Numbered from the stretch's first letter, positions 37,299-46,119 are shown. The stretch is DNA of 64,000 nt from Parabacteroides sp. FAFU027 (GCF_022808675.1 NZ_JAKZKV010000014.1:1-64000), one strand, 5' to 3'. Program-made: numbers and translations. The notes: generated from the letters alone by a model not told the origin.

Positions 37299-38281
37299 AT
37301 ATAAATGAGCGCATAGGTAATGAAGAGCGCCTGAAACAAGAAGTTAGAGAAGCGTCCTTTTTCCGATGCATAGAGATAAGAAATCAGGAATGTCGAAATC
37401 AGATAGTTCAGGTAAATGATGGAACCGCTGTGCTGAAAGTCAACGACTATCAACGCGTAGGTGCAGAACAGGATGAAAAAGAGGAAGTTCAGGAAAGTCT
37501 GACTACGGATTTTATCGTTGTAGCTACTGAACATACAGTGACCGATAGCAAACATTGTAGTCAGAATAGTAATTCCAAGGTGAATCCAGTTAAAGAGTTT
37601 TACCTCAGTAAAGTTAATCAAATGGAAGTCAATTCCGGTTTGCAGGTAATTGAGCAACGGCGTATAGTCGTTATAATAGGCAAAATAGAAGAAGGCAAAC
37701 CAGTACGGTGTTAGGATACCGATAATGGAAGCCAGGAAGCTACGGAAGCTCAACGTCTTCATCATATACATCCCAATCCAGAAGACCGGCAGCAGGTAAA
37801 CCGTTTTTATCCAGAAAAGGCTGGAAAAAGAGAGCAACAGCGAAATGTCAAATGCGTGTTTCTCTGCCCGTGGAGCCTGGTAAGAACTGAACAGAGACGC
37901 AATTGCCACAATGATAAGCAACGCGCTGAAACTTTCGCCCCAGTTGCCCAGCAATTGGTTATTGGTCACCAGGATAATTCCGGAAATAAAGAAAGGTAAA
38001 GATGTGCGGATACGATTGATACTGAAACGCGTGTCGGCATGATTGAGCAGGAATGCAAACAATACCAGAAATGCTCCGTCTATCGCATATTTCACGTAGT
38101 TATTCTGAATAAGATTGGTCAGGACATTTGAAAAAAGTCCAAAGTCAGGTTTAACCGGAATAGAATGCGGATAAAGCAGGATACGGGTTACAATCAGGCT
38201 TAATACCACTAAAAGAGTCAACAGTACCGAGAAACGGCCTGTGGCAATATGTTCAATTATGCTTTTGTTTCTCATCGACAC
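37283..38281 (-). CDS. Polytopic membrane protein, DUF6427-like
   Basis: This 332-residue protein has about nine or ten hydrophobic segments spread over its full length and no soluble domain. I recognise no catalytic motif. A block NNQLLGNWGESF near residue 103 and its place between purD and yqaA resemble the Bacteroidota family DUF6427, which is only a tentative match. It is coupled to yqaA by a 16-bp overlap and follows purD after 62 bp containing a stem-loop. The function is unknown. Confidence 0.75.
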   Translation of the reverse strand: MSMRNKSIIEHIATGRFSVLLTLLVVLSLIVTRILLYPHSIPVKPDFGLFSNVLTNLIQNNYVKYAIDGAFLVLFAFLLNHADTRFSINRIRTSLPFFISGIILVTNNQLLGNWGESFSALLIIVAIASLFSSYQAPRAEKHAFDISLLLSFSSLFWIKTVYLLPVFWIGMYMMKTLSFRSFLASIIGILTPYWFAFFYFAYYNDYTPLLNYLQTGIDFHLINFTEVKLFNWIHLGITILTTMFAIGHCMFSSYNDKIRSQTFLNFLFFILFCTYALIVVDFQHSGSIIYLNYLISTFLISYLYASEKGRFSNFLFQALFITYALIYIWSLS

Positions 38282-38307
38282 AATTACCTTTTATATTAAG
38301 AGAGTAA

Positions 38308-38333
38308 GGGCAGGCTATTCTCACAGCCTGCCC
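38308..38333 (-). terminator. Stem-loop after purD
   Basis: GGGCAGGCT (38308-38316) pairs with AGCCTGCCC (38325-38333). It lies between purD and the next gene on the minus strand and lacks a clear T-run, so read-through is likely. Confidence 0.5.
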
Positions 38334-38343
38334 GGAATATGAA

Positions 38344-39612
38344 TTATAAATCGAATCCGATATCTGATCGGAAGTATTTTTTGTCAAAGTCAATCACTTT
38401 TGCATTGGCAAATGAGGTAGCCAACGCTTCGTTTTTGTCTTTACCGTAAGAGCTGACCGCGATGACACGGCCACCATTGGTCACAACGTTGCCGTCTTTT
38501 TCGGTAGTACCTGCGTGGAAAACGATGCTATCTGTTACTTTGTCCAGACCGCTGATTACTTTGCCTTTTTCGTAATCGCCCGGATAACCGCCTGATACCA
38601 ACATAACAGTCACAGCGCTGCGTGGGTCAACTTCCAGTGTTTTTTCATCCAGCTTGCCTTCAGCAACACCTTCAAGCAGATCGACGAAGTCAGATTTGAT
38701 GCGGAGCATAACGGCCTCTGTTTCAGGGTCGCCCATGCGCACGTTGTACTCGATCACTACCGGCTCACCTTTTACCTTAATCAGTCCCAGGAATACAAAC
38801 CCTTTGTAGTCGATATTCTCTTGCTGAAGACCTGCAATGGTTGGTTTCACGATGCGCTCTTCCACTTTCTGCATAAACTCTGCATTGGCAAAAGATACCG
38901 GAGAAACAGCACCCATACCGCCGGTATTCAGGCCGGTGTCGCCTTCGCCGATGCGTTTGTAGTCTTTCGCTTCAGGCAGGATTTTGTATGATTTACCATC
39001 GGTCAGTACGAATACCGAACATTCGATACCGTCGAGGAATTCTTCGATGACCACGGTTTTGCTGGCATCGCCAAACATACCGTTGAGCATTTCTGCCAAT
39101 TCTCTTTTCGCCTCTTCCAGGTCAGAGATAATCAATACTCCTTTACCCGCAGCCAATCCATCCGCTTTCAATACGTAAGGCGCTTCGAGAGTTTCGAGGA
39201 ATGCGTAGGCTTCGTTCAGGGTTTCGGCCGTGAAGCTTTGGTAAGCTGCTGTCGGGATGTTATGACGCATCATGAAGGCTTTGGCAAAATCCTTGCTGCC
39301 TTCGAGTTGTGCACCCACTTGTGAAGGGCCGATGATGGCTACCTTCTGCAATTCGACATCGTTTTTAAAAAACTCAACAACACCTTTCACCAATGGGTCT
39401 TCAGGTCCTACGACTACCATCGAAACCTGGTTGGCTAATACAAACTCTTTGATTTTAGGGAAGTCGGTAGCCGAAATGGCAACGTTGGTACCGACAGTCG
39501 CTGTACCGGCGTTACCCGGAGCGATGTAAAGGTTTTCTACTTTTGGACTTTGTTTGATTTTCCAGGCCAAAGCATGTTCGCGGCCTCCCGAACCTAATAG
39601 AAGAATGTTCAT
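38344..39612 (-). CDS. purD: Phosphoribosylamine--glycine ligase
   Basis: The second enzyme of purine synthesis joins glycine to phosphoribosylamine with ATP. From the chosen Met it has 422 residues, the family norm. The N-terminal [16 protein letters not shown] is the GARS signature, the ATP-grasp domain includes [11 protein letters not shown], and [13 protein letters not shown] is a conserved metal-binding block. The frame extends nine codons upstream to a TTG, but the ATG at 39612 starts directly at the conserved [14 protein letters not shown]. It lies in a minus-strand run with the RlmL-like gene upstream, separated by a cluster of repeats. Confidence 0.96.
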   Translation of the reverse strand: MNILLLGSGGREHALAWKIKQSPKVENLYIAPGNAGTATVGTNVAISATDFPKIKEFVLANQVSMVVVGPEDPLVKGVVEFFKNDVELQKVAIIGPSQVGAQLEGSKDFAKAFMMRHNIPTAAYQSFTAETLNEAYAFLETLEAPYVLKADGLAAGKGVLIISDLEEAKRELAEMLNGMFGDASKTVVIEEFLDGIECSVFVLTDGKSYKILPEAKDYKRIGEGDTGLNTGGMGAVSPVSFANAEFMQKVEERIVKPTIAGLQQENIDYKGFVFLGLIKVKGEPVVIEYNVRMGDPETEAVMLRIKSDFVDLLEGVAEGKLDEKTLEVDPRSAVTVMLVSGGYPGDYEKGKVISGLDKVTDSIVFHAGTTEKDGNVVTNGGRVIAVSSYGKDKNEALATSFANAKVIDFDKKYFRSDIGFDL

Positions 39613-39670
39613 TGTTGCTTTAAATAAACTATTTGTCAAATGTTATATTCAATCAGTTTGCTCCTTGGTT

Positions 39671-39756
39671 GAACCCCTTCAGGGTTCTTCAGGAACTTGG
39701 ATTTGTCTACCACGGGTTGCACCCGTGGTTATTGAGATTCAACCACGTTGTGGTTG
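39671..39756. repeat. Cluster of three palindromes (CCACGGGT repeat)
   Basis: In the 185-bp gap before purD there are GAACCC/GGGTTC (39671-39687), ACCACGGGT/ACCCGTGGT (39709-39729) and CAACCAC/GTGGTTG (39740-39756). From general knowledge, words like ACCACGGGTTGCACCCGTGG recur between genes of Bacteroidales, so this is probably a dispersed repeat, not a purD-specific site. Confidence 0.7.
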
Positions 39757-39797
39757 TCGGGAACAGAAAGGGATTCGAGTTGATTTACCTCAACCTC

Positions 39798-40970
39798 TTA
39801 CTGTCTTCCCTCGTATTTATTTTTCTTGAACACCTTGTGCTTACCGGCAAAGATTTCATACTTGCGGAATTCGCACTCCAGCGTACCATTCAGCAAAGGA
39901 ACTTTAGCCGATGGTTTCAGTCCGATTTTCTCGAAACACTCCTCGCGGTAGCTGAGTATCCAGGCCTGGTAGCCGGTAAATACGTGCTTGAGGCGCTCAC
40001 CAATCATCTCGTATAAGCCCAACAGGTCGCGGGTAGAGATACGCTCGCCATAAGGCGGGTTGGTTACAAGAATACCGTTTGCCGGCGGGTTGGTGATTTG
40101 CTGGAACGGTTGTGATTTCAGCACTACGTATTTACTCACGCCGGCACGTTTGATATTGGCTTCGGCAATCGCAATGGCATTCGGAGAGATATCCGAACCG
40201 TATATTTTAAATTCAAACTCTTTCTCGCGGGAATCGTCGTTATAGACCATATCGAAAAGCTCTTCATCGAAATCGGTCCATTTCTCGAACGCAAACTCCT
40301 TGCGGTGAATGCCGGGAGGGATATTGAGCGCAATCATGGCCGCTTCGACCAGGATAGTACCAGAACCACACATCGGGTCAATGAGCGGACATTCGCCTCT
40401 CCAGCCGGTCTTCAGGATCATCCCCGCAGCAAGTACTTCGCTGATAGGCGCTTCTGTCTGCTCCTGACGGTAGCCACGTTTGTGCAGCGATTCACCCGAG
40501 CTATCGAGCGAAATGGTGCAGCTGTCATTTGCCACGTGCACATTGAGGTAAATGTCCGGATTGGTGAGACGTACCGACGGGCGTTGCTCAAACTTCTCGT
40601 TGAAGTAATCCACGATAGCATCCTTTACCCGATAGGTCAGGAACTTGGAATGCTTGAAGTTATCAGAGAAGACCACGGTGTCAATCGAGAAGGTCTGCTT
40701 CATTCCGATAACGTTTTCCCAGGCAAACTCTTTAATCTTCATATACACCTCATCGGTGCTTTCAGCCTTGAAAGTGTAGATTGGTTTCAGGATACGCAAC
40801 GCCGTGCGGCAATGCAGATTTGCCTTGTACATTAAGGCTTTATCACCGGTGAAAGATACGGCGCGACGGCCAATCTCCACATCATTCGCCCCGAGGGCAA
40901 TCAATTCTTCAGCCAAAACGTCCTCCAGATTATAGAGGGTTTTGGCAATCATTTGGTATGTATTTGTCAT
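39798..40970 (-). CDS. THUMP-domain class I SAM-dependent RNA methyltransferase (RlmL N-terminal type)
   Basis: A 390-residue enzyme with an N-terminal THUMP/ferredoxin-like RNA-binding part (about 1-160) and a C-terminal N6-adenine or N2-guanine methyltransferase. The SAM-binding region has PLIDPMCGSGTILVEAAMIALN near residue 195, and the catalytic motif is LVTNPPYGER near residue 305. It matches the first half of E. coli RlmL, which modifies G2445 of 23S rRNA; the target here is inferred. The basic tail (KHKVFKKNKYEGR) suits RNA binding. It overlaps the end of the serine acetyltransferase gene by 4 bp (ATGA). Confidence 0.9.
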   Translation of the reverse strand: MTNTYQMIAKTLYNLEDVLAEELIALGANDVEIGRRAVSFTGDKALMYKANLHCRTALRILKPIYTFKAESTDEVYMKIKEFAWENVIGMKQTFSIDTVVFSDNFKHSKFLTYRVKDAIVDYFNEKFEQRPSVRLTNPDIYLNVHVANDSCTISLDSSGESLHKRGYRQEQTEAPISEVLAAGMILKTGWRGECPLIDPMCGSGTILVEAAMIALNIPPGIHRKEFAFEKWTDFDEELFDMVYNDDSREKEFEFKIYGSDISPNAIAIAEANIKRAGVSKYVVLKSQPFQQITNPPANGILVTNPPYGERISTRDLLGLYEMIGERLKHVFTGYQAWILSYREECFEKIGLKPSAKVPLLNGTLECEFRKYEIFAGKHKVFKKNKYEGRQ

Positions 40971-41866
40971 TTCTTTGCTTTGGATTGTATGATGCGAGCA
41001 TCCGGAGCCACGTCATCGGTTACCCAGATGTTGCCACCGATGGTAGCACCATGTCCCACAGTTATACGGCCGAGGATGGTAGCATTTGAATAAATCACGA
41101 CATCGTCCTCGATAATCGGGTGGCGTGGAATTCCTTTTATCGGATTACCGTCTGCATCAAGCGGGAAGCTCTTCGCACCGAGGGTAACGCCCTGGTAAAG
41201 CTTCACGTTCTTGCCGATGATGGCAGTCGCTCCGATTACCACACCCGTGCCGTGGTCAATGGTGAAATACTCGCCGATGGTAGCTCCCGGGTGAATGTCG
41301 ATACCGGTCTCTGAGTGAGCCATTTCGGTGATCATACGGGGAATAAGAGGCACATCGAGCAGCAGCAGTTCGTGTGCCAGACGGTAGTTGGTGATGGCGC
41401 GGATGGCCGGGTAGCAGAAGATCACCTCGCCGGTGCTTTGAGCTGCAGGGTCTCCGTTGTATGCGGCAAGCACATCTGTGCCCAGTATGCGGCGCAGTTC
41501 GGGCAGCTTTTCGATAAACGAAGCCGCCTTATCCATCGCCTTTTCCTGATATTCGTTGAAGTGGGTGACATCTTTGGCTGCACATTCGTAGCACATACCG
41601 GCGAGGATTTGCTCCACGAGCAGTTCGTACATACGCTCCACTTTTACCCCGATGTGGTAGTTAAGCGTGCGGCTGTTGATGGTAGAGTTTCCGAAAAAGC
41701 CCGGAAAGAGAATCGCGCGGGCCAGGTTGATAAAGTCATTCAACTCCTCGCTTGATGGCATGGGTTCGCCTTCGCGGTGTTGATGACTCAGATTTTTAAA
41801 TGATTCAGGATCTGACAGTTTCTTAACTGTAGAGGTGATTATATCTGAGTGACTAATCGATGTCAT
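40967..41866 (-). CDS. cysE: Serine O-acetyltransferase
   Basis: The enzyme makes O-acetylserine from serine and acetyl-CoA, the committed step to cysteine. It has 299 residues. The N-terminal helical domain spans about 1-190. The left-handed beta-helix of hexapeptide repeats follows: IDIHPGATIGEYFTIDHGTG, IGATAIIGKNVKLYQGVTLG, then IIEDDVVIYSNATILGRITVGHGATIGG. The catalytic His is in IDHGTG. The protein is longer than E. coli CysE at the N-terminus, like the plant-type or Bacteroidota form. It heads a minus-strand run into the RlmL-like gene and purD. Confidence 0.92.
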   Translation of the reverse strand: MTSISHSDIITSTVKKLSDPESFKNLSHQHREGEPMPSSEELNDFINLARAILFPGFFGNSTINSRTLNYHIGVKVERMYELLVEQILAGMCYECAAKDVTHFNEYQEKAMDKAASFIEKLPELRRILGTDVLAAYNGDPAAQSTGEVIFCYPAIRAITNYRLAHELLLLDVPLIPRMITEMAHSETGIDIHPGATIGEYFTIDHGTGVVIGATAIIGKNVKLYQGVTLGAKSFPLDADGNPIKGIPRHPIIEDDVVIYSNATILGRITVGHGATIGGNIWVTDDVAPDARIIQSKAKK

Positions 41867-42199
41867 ACCTATTGCTTATAGTTAGTGTGCAAAGATAGTC
41901 AAAAATGCACAAAGCTGTTGATTTTGAGATTAAGAATGCTTGATTAGGGTTGATTAACAGGGAGATTGAGGCGGTTATGGCAGCCAACTGAAAGGGTGAC
42001 TTTTGTTAAATGACAGTTCTATCGAAAAGGATTTTCCTTAAAAAAAGTATCGCTTGCTATTGCGGGATTAACGGCATTTACATAGATTTACAAATAACCC
42101 TTTGATTGAAGACACTTTTTAGTTAATGCAAAAGACCTTGTATTTCGTTTCGTGAGTGTTTCTTTTATTTGAATATTTACCTTTAAAACGAATGTTTTT
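41867..42199. other. Divergent promoter region
   Basis: This 333-bp gap between cysE and the DNA-binding gene holds a TATCTTTG -7-like box on the minus strand at 41890-41897 for cysE. TACCTTTA at about 42178 on the plus strand may serve the other gene. No repeat or additional gene was seen. Confidence 0.45.
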
Positions 42200-42932
42200 A
42201 TGTCAGAAATCAAACATCGCCTGAAGGCGAACCTGTTCGAAAACGTACTAACAGAAGACCCGAACGATTTCATCGCGCGGGTAAGTGCTGAACGCACATT
42301 GTCGATTCCCGACATCTGCAACTCTGCCGCAGGACGTGGCGGGGCTGACGTGTCGGCCACGGCCATGGAGCACAGCGTGAATCTCTTCCTCAAAGAGATG
42401 GGTTACCAACTGAGTGACGGATTCTCCGTCAACACGGGCTACTTCACTGCCACTCCGCTGATTAAGGGAGTTTTCAACAGCCCGATGGAAACTTTCAACC
42501 CATCGAAACATTCCGTCCTGTTCCAATTTAACCAGGGGGGATGTGCTACGCAAAATGCTCTCCGACATCGGGGTGGATATCCTCGGTGTGGCTGAAAGCG
42601 GCATCTCAATTGCCCAGGTGACCGACGTGAAGACGGGCCTCATCAACGACCGCATCACCCCCAACCGCAACCTCCGCATCAAAGGTTCGAAGCTCAAAGT
42701 AGTGGGTGAGCACGAATCCGTGGGCATCTTCTTCGTCAACGAGGCAACCAGCGAACGCACAAAAGTGGATCCAACCGACATTGTGACCAATAATCCATCG
42801 GAGCTGGTGATTGTCACGCCGGGATTGGCGGCGGGGAGTTATGTGTTGGAGGTGGCTAGCCAATATAGTGGTGCTCAATTGCTAAAAGATCCGAGGTCTA
42901 TAACTTTTGACAAAGTGTTGACCGCTCAATAA
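42200..42932 (+). pseudogene. HU/IHF-like DNA-binding protein with DUF4469-type C-terminal domain, frameshifted at a G6 tract
   Basis: Two overlapping frames together encode one protein of about 243 residues, the normal length of a Bacteroidales family with an N-terminal HU/IHF-like DNA-binding fold and a C-terminal Ig-like DUF4469 domain. The first frame gives residues up to FQFNQGG; the second continues DVLRKMLSDIGVDILG and ends TFDKVLTAQ. They join if one G is removed from the six-G run at 42535-42540, giving NQGDVLRKML without a gap. Both halves look well preserved, so the shift is recent, a sequencing error, or a slippage switch. The first frame alone stops at 42595 after an unrelated tail. 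Family function is unclear; members bind DNA. Confidence 0.82.
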
Positions 42933-42939
42933 GTCGTTT

Positions 42940-43009
42940 GTGACACCTACAATCGAGCGATTGTGGGTGTCACAATAACGTTATTGTGAGTATCGCAATC
43001 GTACGATTG
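42940..43009. repeat. Three adjacent palindromes
   Basis: GTGACACCTACAATCG (42940-42955) pairs with 42958-42973 with one wobble. It shares bases with the perfect 18-bp palindrome CACAATAACGTTATTGTG (42971-42988). CAATCGTACGATTG (42996-43009) is a perfect 14-bp palindrome. The first can end the upstream transcript; three in a row with shared words suggest a dispersed repeat cluster. Confidence 0.7.
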
Positions 43010-43087
43010 AAAATTCTTAAGTTTTTCCGCTATAGATAATAATGTTTTAAGTTCTTATCATAAACAACTATATTTAATTGAATTACA

Positions 43088-44143
43088 ATGAAGAAACTAT
43101 TTTCTCTTTCACTCTTGGTTTTATCGTTAAGTATCAACGCTCAACTTCCCTTAAAGGGATTGGTTGCATATTTCCCATTTAATGGCACCGTAAACGACGA
43201 GGGTCCAAATGACAACAATGGACAGATTCTTAGCGCAACTTTGACCAGTGACCGATTTGGGCACGACAATGCAGCATATGCTTTTAATGGTATTAACGAC
43301 CATATCGTTTTACCCTCATCGATAAACACTAAATTATCCAATAGTTCTTATTCGATTTCAATCTGGGTATTACCAACTGATACAACCCCAAAACTCGATG
43401 GTTATGAGTTTTTTAATGATAGAAGTGCCACTAACTGGAATTATCGCTACAGAATAGTTTACGGGTTATCCAATAGTCAAAACCTTAAAAAAGTGACATA
43501 CATCCAAAGTATATATCCGGGAAAAGTATCAACAATATATGACAAAACCCCTATGATTTACACCTGGACCCATTATGTTATTTCATATAACAATGCTAGT
43601 TCGGTAATGAAAGTATATAAAAATGGGGAATATGTTGATTCGGTCGCTCAGGTTCCTTTTGTAACGGGGGATAGAGAGATTAATCTTGGATGCACATTTT
43701 CACCTAACTTCCCCAATGGAACAGCATTTTTCAAGGGTAAACTTGATGACATTGCTTTCTGGAACAGACAACTAACTCCTACCGAAATAGCAAAAGTCTT
43801 TAATGATGGGATGTGCAAACAATTAGTATCAGTAACCGACACGTTGGTAATCAATGCTAATCTGTTGGGGATATCTCCTATTACCTATCAAAATACCATC
43901 AAAGTATATCCCAATCCTACCAAGGATTTTTTAATGGTAGACTTCGGAAATAACTTTTCAACATTGAATCAATACTCAGTTAAGATAAAAAATGCTTTAG
44001 GTTCGGAAATCTACTCTACTAACATAAATGAGCAGGTTTCTAAGATAAACATGTCACAATGGACCGGTAATGGCATTTACTTTATTCAACTAGTTGATGC
44101 AAAAGGGAATACCGTTGATGTAAAGAAAATCATTCTCCAATAA
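43088..44143 (+). CDS. LamG/concanavalin-like domain protein with T9SS sorting tail
   Basis: A secreted 351-residue protein. A signal peptide ends near residue 18 (SINA before QLP). Residues about 24-240 form a LamG/pentraxin-type jelly roll, with LVAYFPFNGTVNDEGPNDNN, AYAFNGINDHIVLP and KLDDIAFWNRQLTPTEIAKVF as typical blocks. Residues about 270-351 are a T9SS type A sorting domain (IKVYPNPTKDFLMVDF to GIYFIQLVDAKGNTV). It should be exported across the outer membrane and attached to the surface or released. The ligand is unknown; such lectin-like domains often bind glycans. No enzyme domain is present. Confidence 0.92.
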   Translation: MKKLFSLSLLVLSLSINAQLPLKGLVAYFPFNGTVNDEGPNDNNGQILSATLTSDRFGHDNAAYAFNGINDHIVLPSSINTKLSNSSYSISIWVLPTDTTPKLDGYEFFNDRSATNWNYRYRIVYGLSNSQNLKKVTYIQSIYPGKVSTIYDKTPMIYTWTHYVISYNNASSVMKVYKNGEYVDSVAQVPFVTGDREINLGCTFSPNFPNGTAFFKGKLDDIAFWNRQLTPTEIAKVFNDGMCKQLVSVTDTLVINANLLGISPITYQNTIKVYPNPTKDFLMVDFGNNFSTLNQYSVKIKNALGSEIYSTNINEQVSKINMSQWTGNGIYFIQLVDAKGNTVDVKKIILQ

Positions 44144-44383
44144 CTTCAACTGACTATAAAAGCAGCAAATTCTAATTGCTCCTCTGCAACCATTGAGAAA
44201 CACATACTATATTAACCCGGACGATATTTCAACGTTTTACCCGTCCGGGTTATGTATTGAAAAGAAATGAAACCCTTATGGTTGAGCTCTATAAACGATA
44301 TTCTGCAAATGGATTCACGCAAATAATCAAAACAGATGGTAATCATATTCGCATATCATTATGAATTGGGCAACCAAGATTAT

Positions 44384-44407
44384 AGGGTAACCACAAGGGT
44401 TACCCCT
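44384..44407. repeat. GGGTAACCACAAGGGTTACCC-type dispersed palindrome
   Basis: GGGTAACC and GGTTACCC flank ACAAG, followed by CCTACA. Palindromes of this kind (flanked by CCCCTACA) recur in many bacterial genomes by general knowledge. There is one copy here. Confidence 0.6.
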
Positions 44408-44416
44408 ACAGAAATA

Positions 44417-44452
44417 ACAAACGGTCGGAATCCTAAAATTCCGACCGTTTGT
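44417..44452 (-). terminator. Terminator of the hydrolase lipoprotein gene
   Basis: A perfect 15-bp stem, ACAAACGGTCGGAAT against 44438-44452, lies 10 bp past the stop on the minus strand. Confidence 0.8.
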
Positions 44453-44461
44453 CGTTTATCG

Positions 44462-45397
44462 TTACCTCAACACCCGACTCTCCATATCCTGAAAAGCATT
44501 CTGCTGATTCATTCGATCTTTATCCGTAGCATCTGTCCGGAGGTCGAGCCGTGTGAAGACATGCAGCCGCGAATCCACCATATCGATATCGATCAATCCT
44601 CCTGAGGCCGTGCGCATTCCTTTGTAAATCAACACAGCACTCACCGGGTCGGCCACATCATCCTTCTTCGACTTATAGACTTTCATCGCGCATCCGGCAG
44701 GCAGGGTGACGCCTTTCTCCAAATCCTTGCGCACCCGGTTGAGCAGTGTCTGCAACTCCTGCAACGTTTCCTGCGGACGGAAGTGATACCAGTATTTATC
44801 CTCAGCGGCAGAGTTTTTAGTATCAATGTAGCCCAGCATCGGACCGAGTATGCCAACGAGTGACAGCGTTTTATTCGAAGCAATGACAATCGGATCCACC
44901 AGCAGAATGTTCTTCGGTATCACTTTTCCGTTGAAATACCCCGAAGCCACCATCTCCATAATCAGAGGCCCACTCGTGGATGAACCGGTGAAGCTGATAT
45001 TGGTGTAGCCTTCTTTGACCAAACGTTCGTATTCCGATTTGATGGAGTCCTGCCAGTCCCGCCACGTGGATTGTTTAAACGTCTCATAGCTGCGACCGTG
45101 ACCGCCCAGCAACACCTGAGAGACAAACACCTTTGCCGAGTCCGGCTTCAACCACGTACGGAATTCATCCCACTCGAAGGTAGTCGCACTGTAACCGTGA
45201 CAGGCTATAATAACCGGTCGCGTCTTCTCAGCGGCCGTCGGATTGGGGTGAGCAATCGATGTCAGGTATTTCTCCGGATGGTATAGCGATGGGTCAAAGA
45301 GCTTCCCGCTATCCAGCATTGCATCGGCATAGGGCGGTGTTTTGTCGCAACCGGCTACCAATCCCATAATCATCACCATTCCAATGTAGAGACGCAT
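44462..45397 (-). CDS. Alpha/beta-hydrolase lipoprotein
   Basis: From the chosen start the protein has 311 residues. The signal peptide ends in the lipobox LVAGC (Cys17), so it is an envelope lipoprotein. The alpha/beta-hydrolase fold is indicated by IIACHGYSATTFEWDEF (oxyanion region), FTGSSTSGPLIMEM (a variant of the nucleophile elbow, Ser followed by TSG) and a late His in DSRLHVFTRLDL. The substrate is unknown; a carboxylesterase or lipase is most likely. I chose the Met at 45397 because it gives a proper lipoprotein signal; the frame is open 22 codons upstream. That Met lies inside a 24-bp palindrome. A beta-barrel gene lies 47 bp upstream on the same strand, probably in the same transcript. 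Confidence 0.8.
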   Translation of the reverse strand: MRLYIGMVMIMGLVAGCDKTPPYADAMLDSGKLFDPSLYHPEKYLTSIAHPNPTAAEKTRPVIIACHGYSATTFEWDEFRTWLKPDSAKVFVSQVLLGGHGRSYETFKQSTWRDWQDSIKSEYERLVKEGYTNISFTGSSTSGPLIMEMVASGYFNGKVIPKNILLVDPIVIASNKTLSLVGILGPMLGYIDTKNSAAEDKYWYHFRPQETLQELQTLLNRVRKDLEKGVTLPAGCAMKVYKSKKDDVADPVSAVLIYKGMRTASGGLIDIDMVDSRLHVFTRLDLRTDATDKDRMNQQNAFQDMESRVLR

Positions 45398-45411
45398 GAT
45401 TATGCGTCTCT
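45388..45411. repeat. AGAGACGCAT palindrome over a start codon
   Basis: AGAGACGCAT (45388-45397) and ATGCGTCTCT (45402-45411) are perfectly complementary around GATT, flanked by TGT on the left and GTG on the right. Repeats of the form GTAGAGACGC...GCGTCTCTAC are widely dispersed in Bacteroidota and cyanobacteria by general knowledge. The predicted start codon of the hydrolase lipoprotein falls in one arm. Confidence 0.75.
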
Positions 45412-45444
45412 GTGACGAAATGCATCTCGTTGATCCAGCGTTAT

Positions 45445-45990
45445 TTATTTGAATACGTTCCATGATAATGTCGTTTGAAAGTAAAGGGGAAACAGGGTGC
45501 CGGCGCCATTCACACCATTACCCGTAATTACATTGTATCCCATCGAAAGGGAAATCTTGATGGGAAGATGCGTCTCAAAACAGACTCCTCCTTCGGGAGA
45601 AAGCAACACTGAAGTGTTATCCAGGTCATCAAATATCGCATATTCATAATCGGCATGAAAATAACCTGTATTCAACCGGGCAAAAGGGCGCACGACGTGT
45701 TGCGGGCGAAACATCCACGTTCCCGAGAGGATATAGTTATCCTGCTTGATGGCATTGCTGTTAATCGCCGTTCCCAGTCGGCTGGTCACGTAACTCAGCC
45801 CGAAATAGAGCTTGTCATAGCACAACGTGGGATGGGAATATTGCACCGAAAGGCCGTTCTCATTGTAGAGATTCACCGTCTTTTGCAGACGAAGACCAAC
45901 ATCAAGGATGGGCTTCTGCGCCAACCCGGGCAAGGTGAAACCGACAAGCAACAGGAGCAGAAAGCCGCAGAGGGTTGAATGTTTAGGCAT
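45445..45990 (-). CDS. Small outer-membrane beta-barrel-like protein
   Basis: From the chosen Met the protein has 181 residues with a clear signal peptide (LCGFLLLLLVGFTLPGLAQ, cleavage near residue 25). The remainder alternates polar and aromatic residues in beta strands (YFGLSYVTSRLG, YILSGTWMF, LFPLYFQTTLSWNVF) and ends with an aromatic-rich strand, suggesting an eight-stranded outer-membrane barrel. I do not recognise a family. The upstream open part to 46089 has no signal and would span the promoter box at 46035-46042, so it was left out. It likely forms a two-gene unit with the hydrolase lipoprotein downstream. Confidence 0.72.
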   Translation of the reverse strand: MPKHSTLCGFLLLLLVGFTLPGLAQKPILDVGLRLQKTVNLYNENGLSVQYSHPTLCYDKLYFGLSYVTSRLGTAINSNAIKQDNYILSGTWMFRPQHVVRPFARLNTGYFHADYEYAIFDDLDNTSVLLSPEGGVCFETHLPIKISLSMGYNVITGNGVNGAGTLFPLYFQTTLSWNVFK

Positions 45991-46034
45991 AATAAAAGGG
46001 TTTTGATTAGGAGCTTGAATAAAGAACACACCTG

Positions 46035-46068
46035 CAAAGGTATTTGTTTGTGGGGTATCTAAAGCAAA
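46035..46068 (-). promoter_or_regulatory. Promoter of the barrel-hydrolase unit
   Basis: TACCTTTG (46042-46035, minus strand) with TTTG at 46068-46065, spacer 22 bp. The -33 element lies just next to the pectate lyase terminator stem. Confidence 0.55.
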
Positions 46069-46095
46069 ACCGCCCTGCTGTGGGAGCAAGGCGGT
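46069..46095 (-). terminator. Terminator of the pectate lyase gene
   Basis: ACCGCCCTGCT pairs with AGCAAGGCGGT with one mismatch. Read on the minus strand it is followed by TTTTG. It lies 25 bp after the stop. Confidence 0.75.
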
Positions 46096-46119
46096 CAGGA
46101 GATATATGGTGTGGGATAT

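Larger units (their letters stand above)
44144..44461. other. Intergenic region with two hairpins
   Basis: This 318-bp gap between convergent genes contains a GGGTAACC/GGTTACCC repeat (44384-44407) and a strong terminator (44417-44452). I see no gene. Confidence 0.6.
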
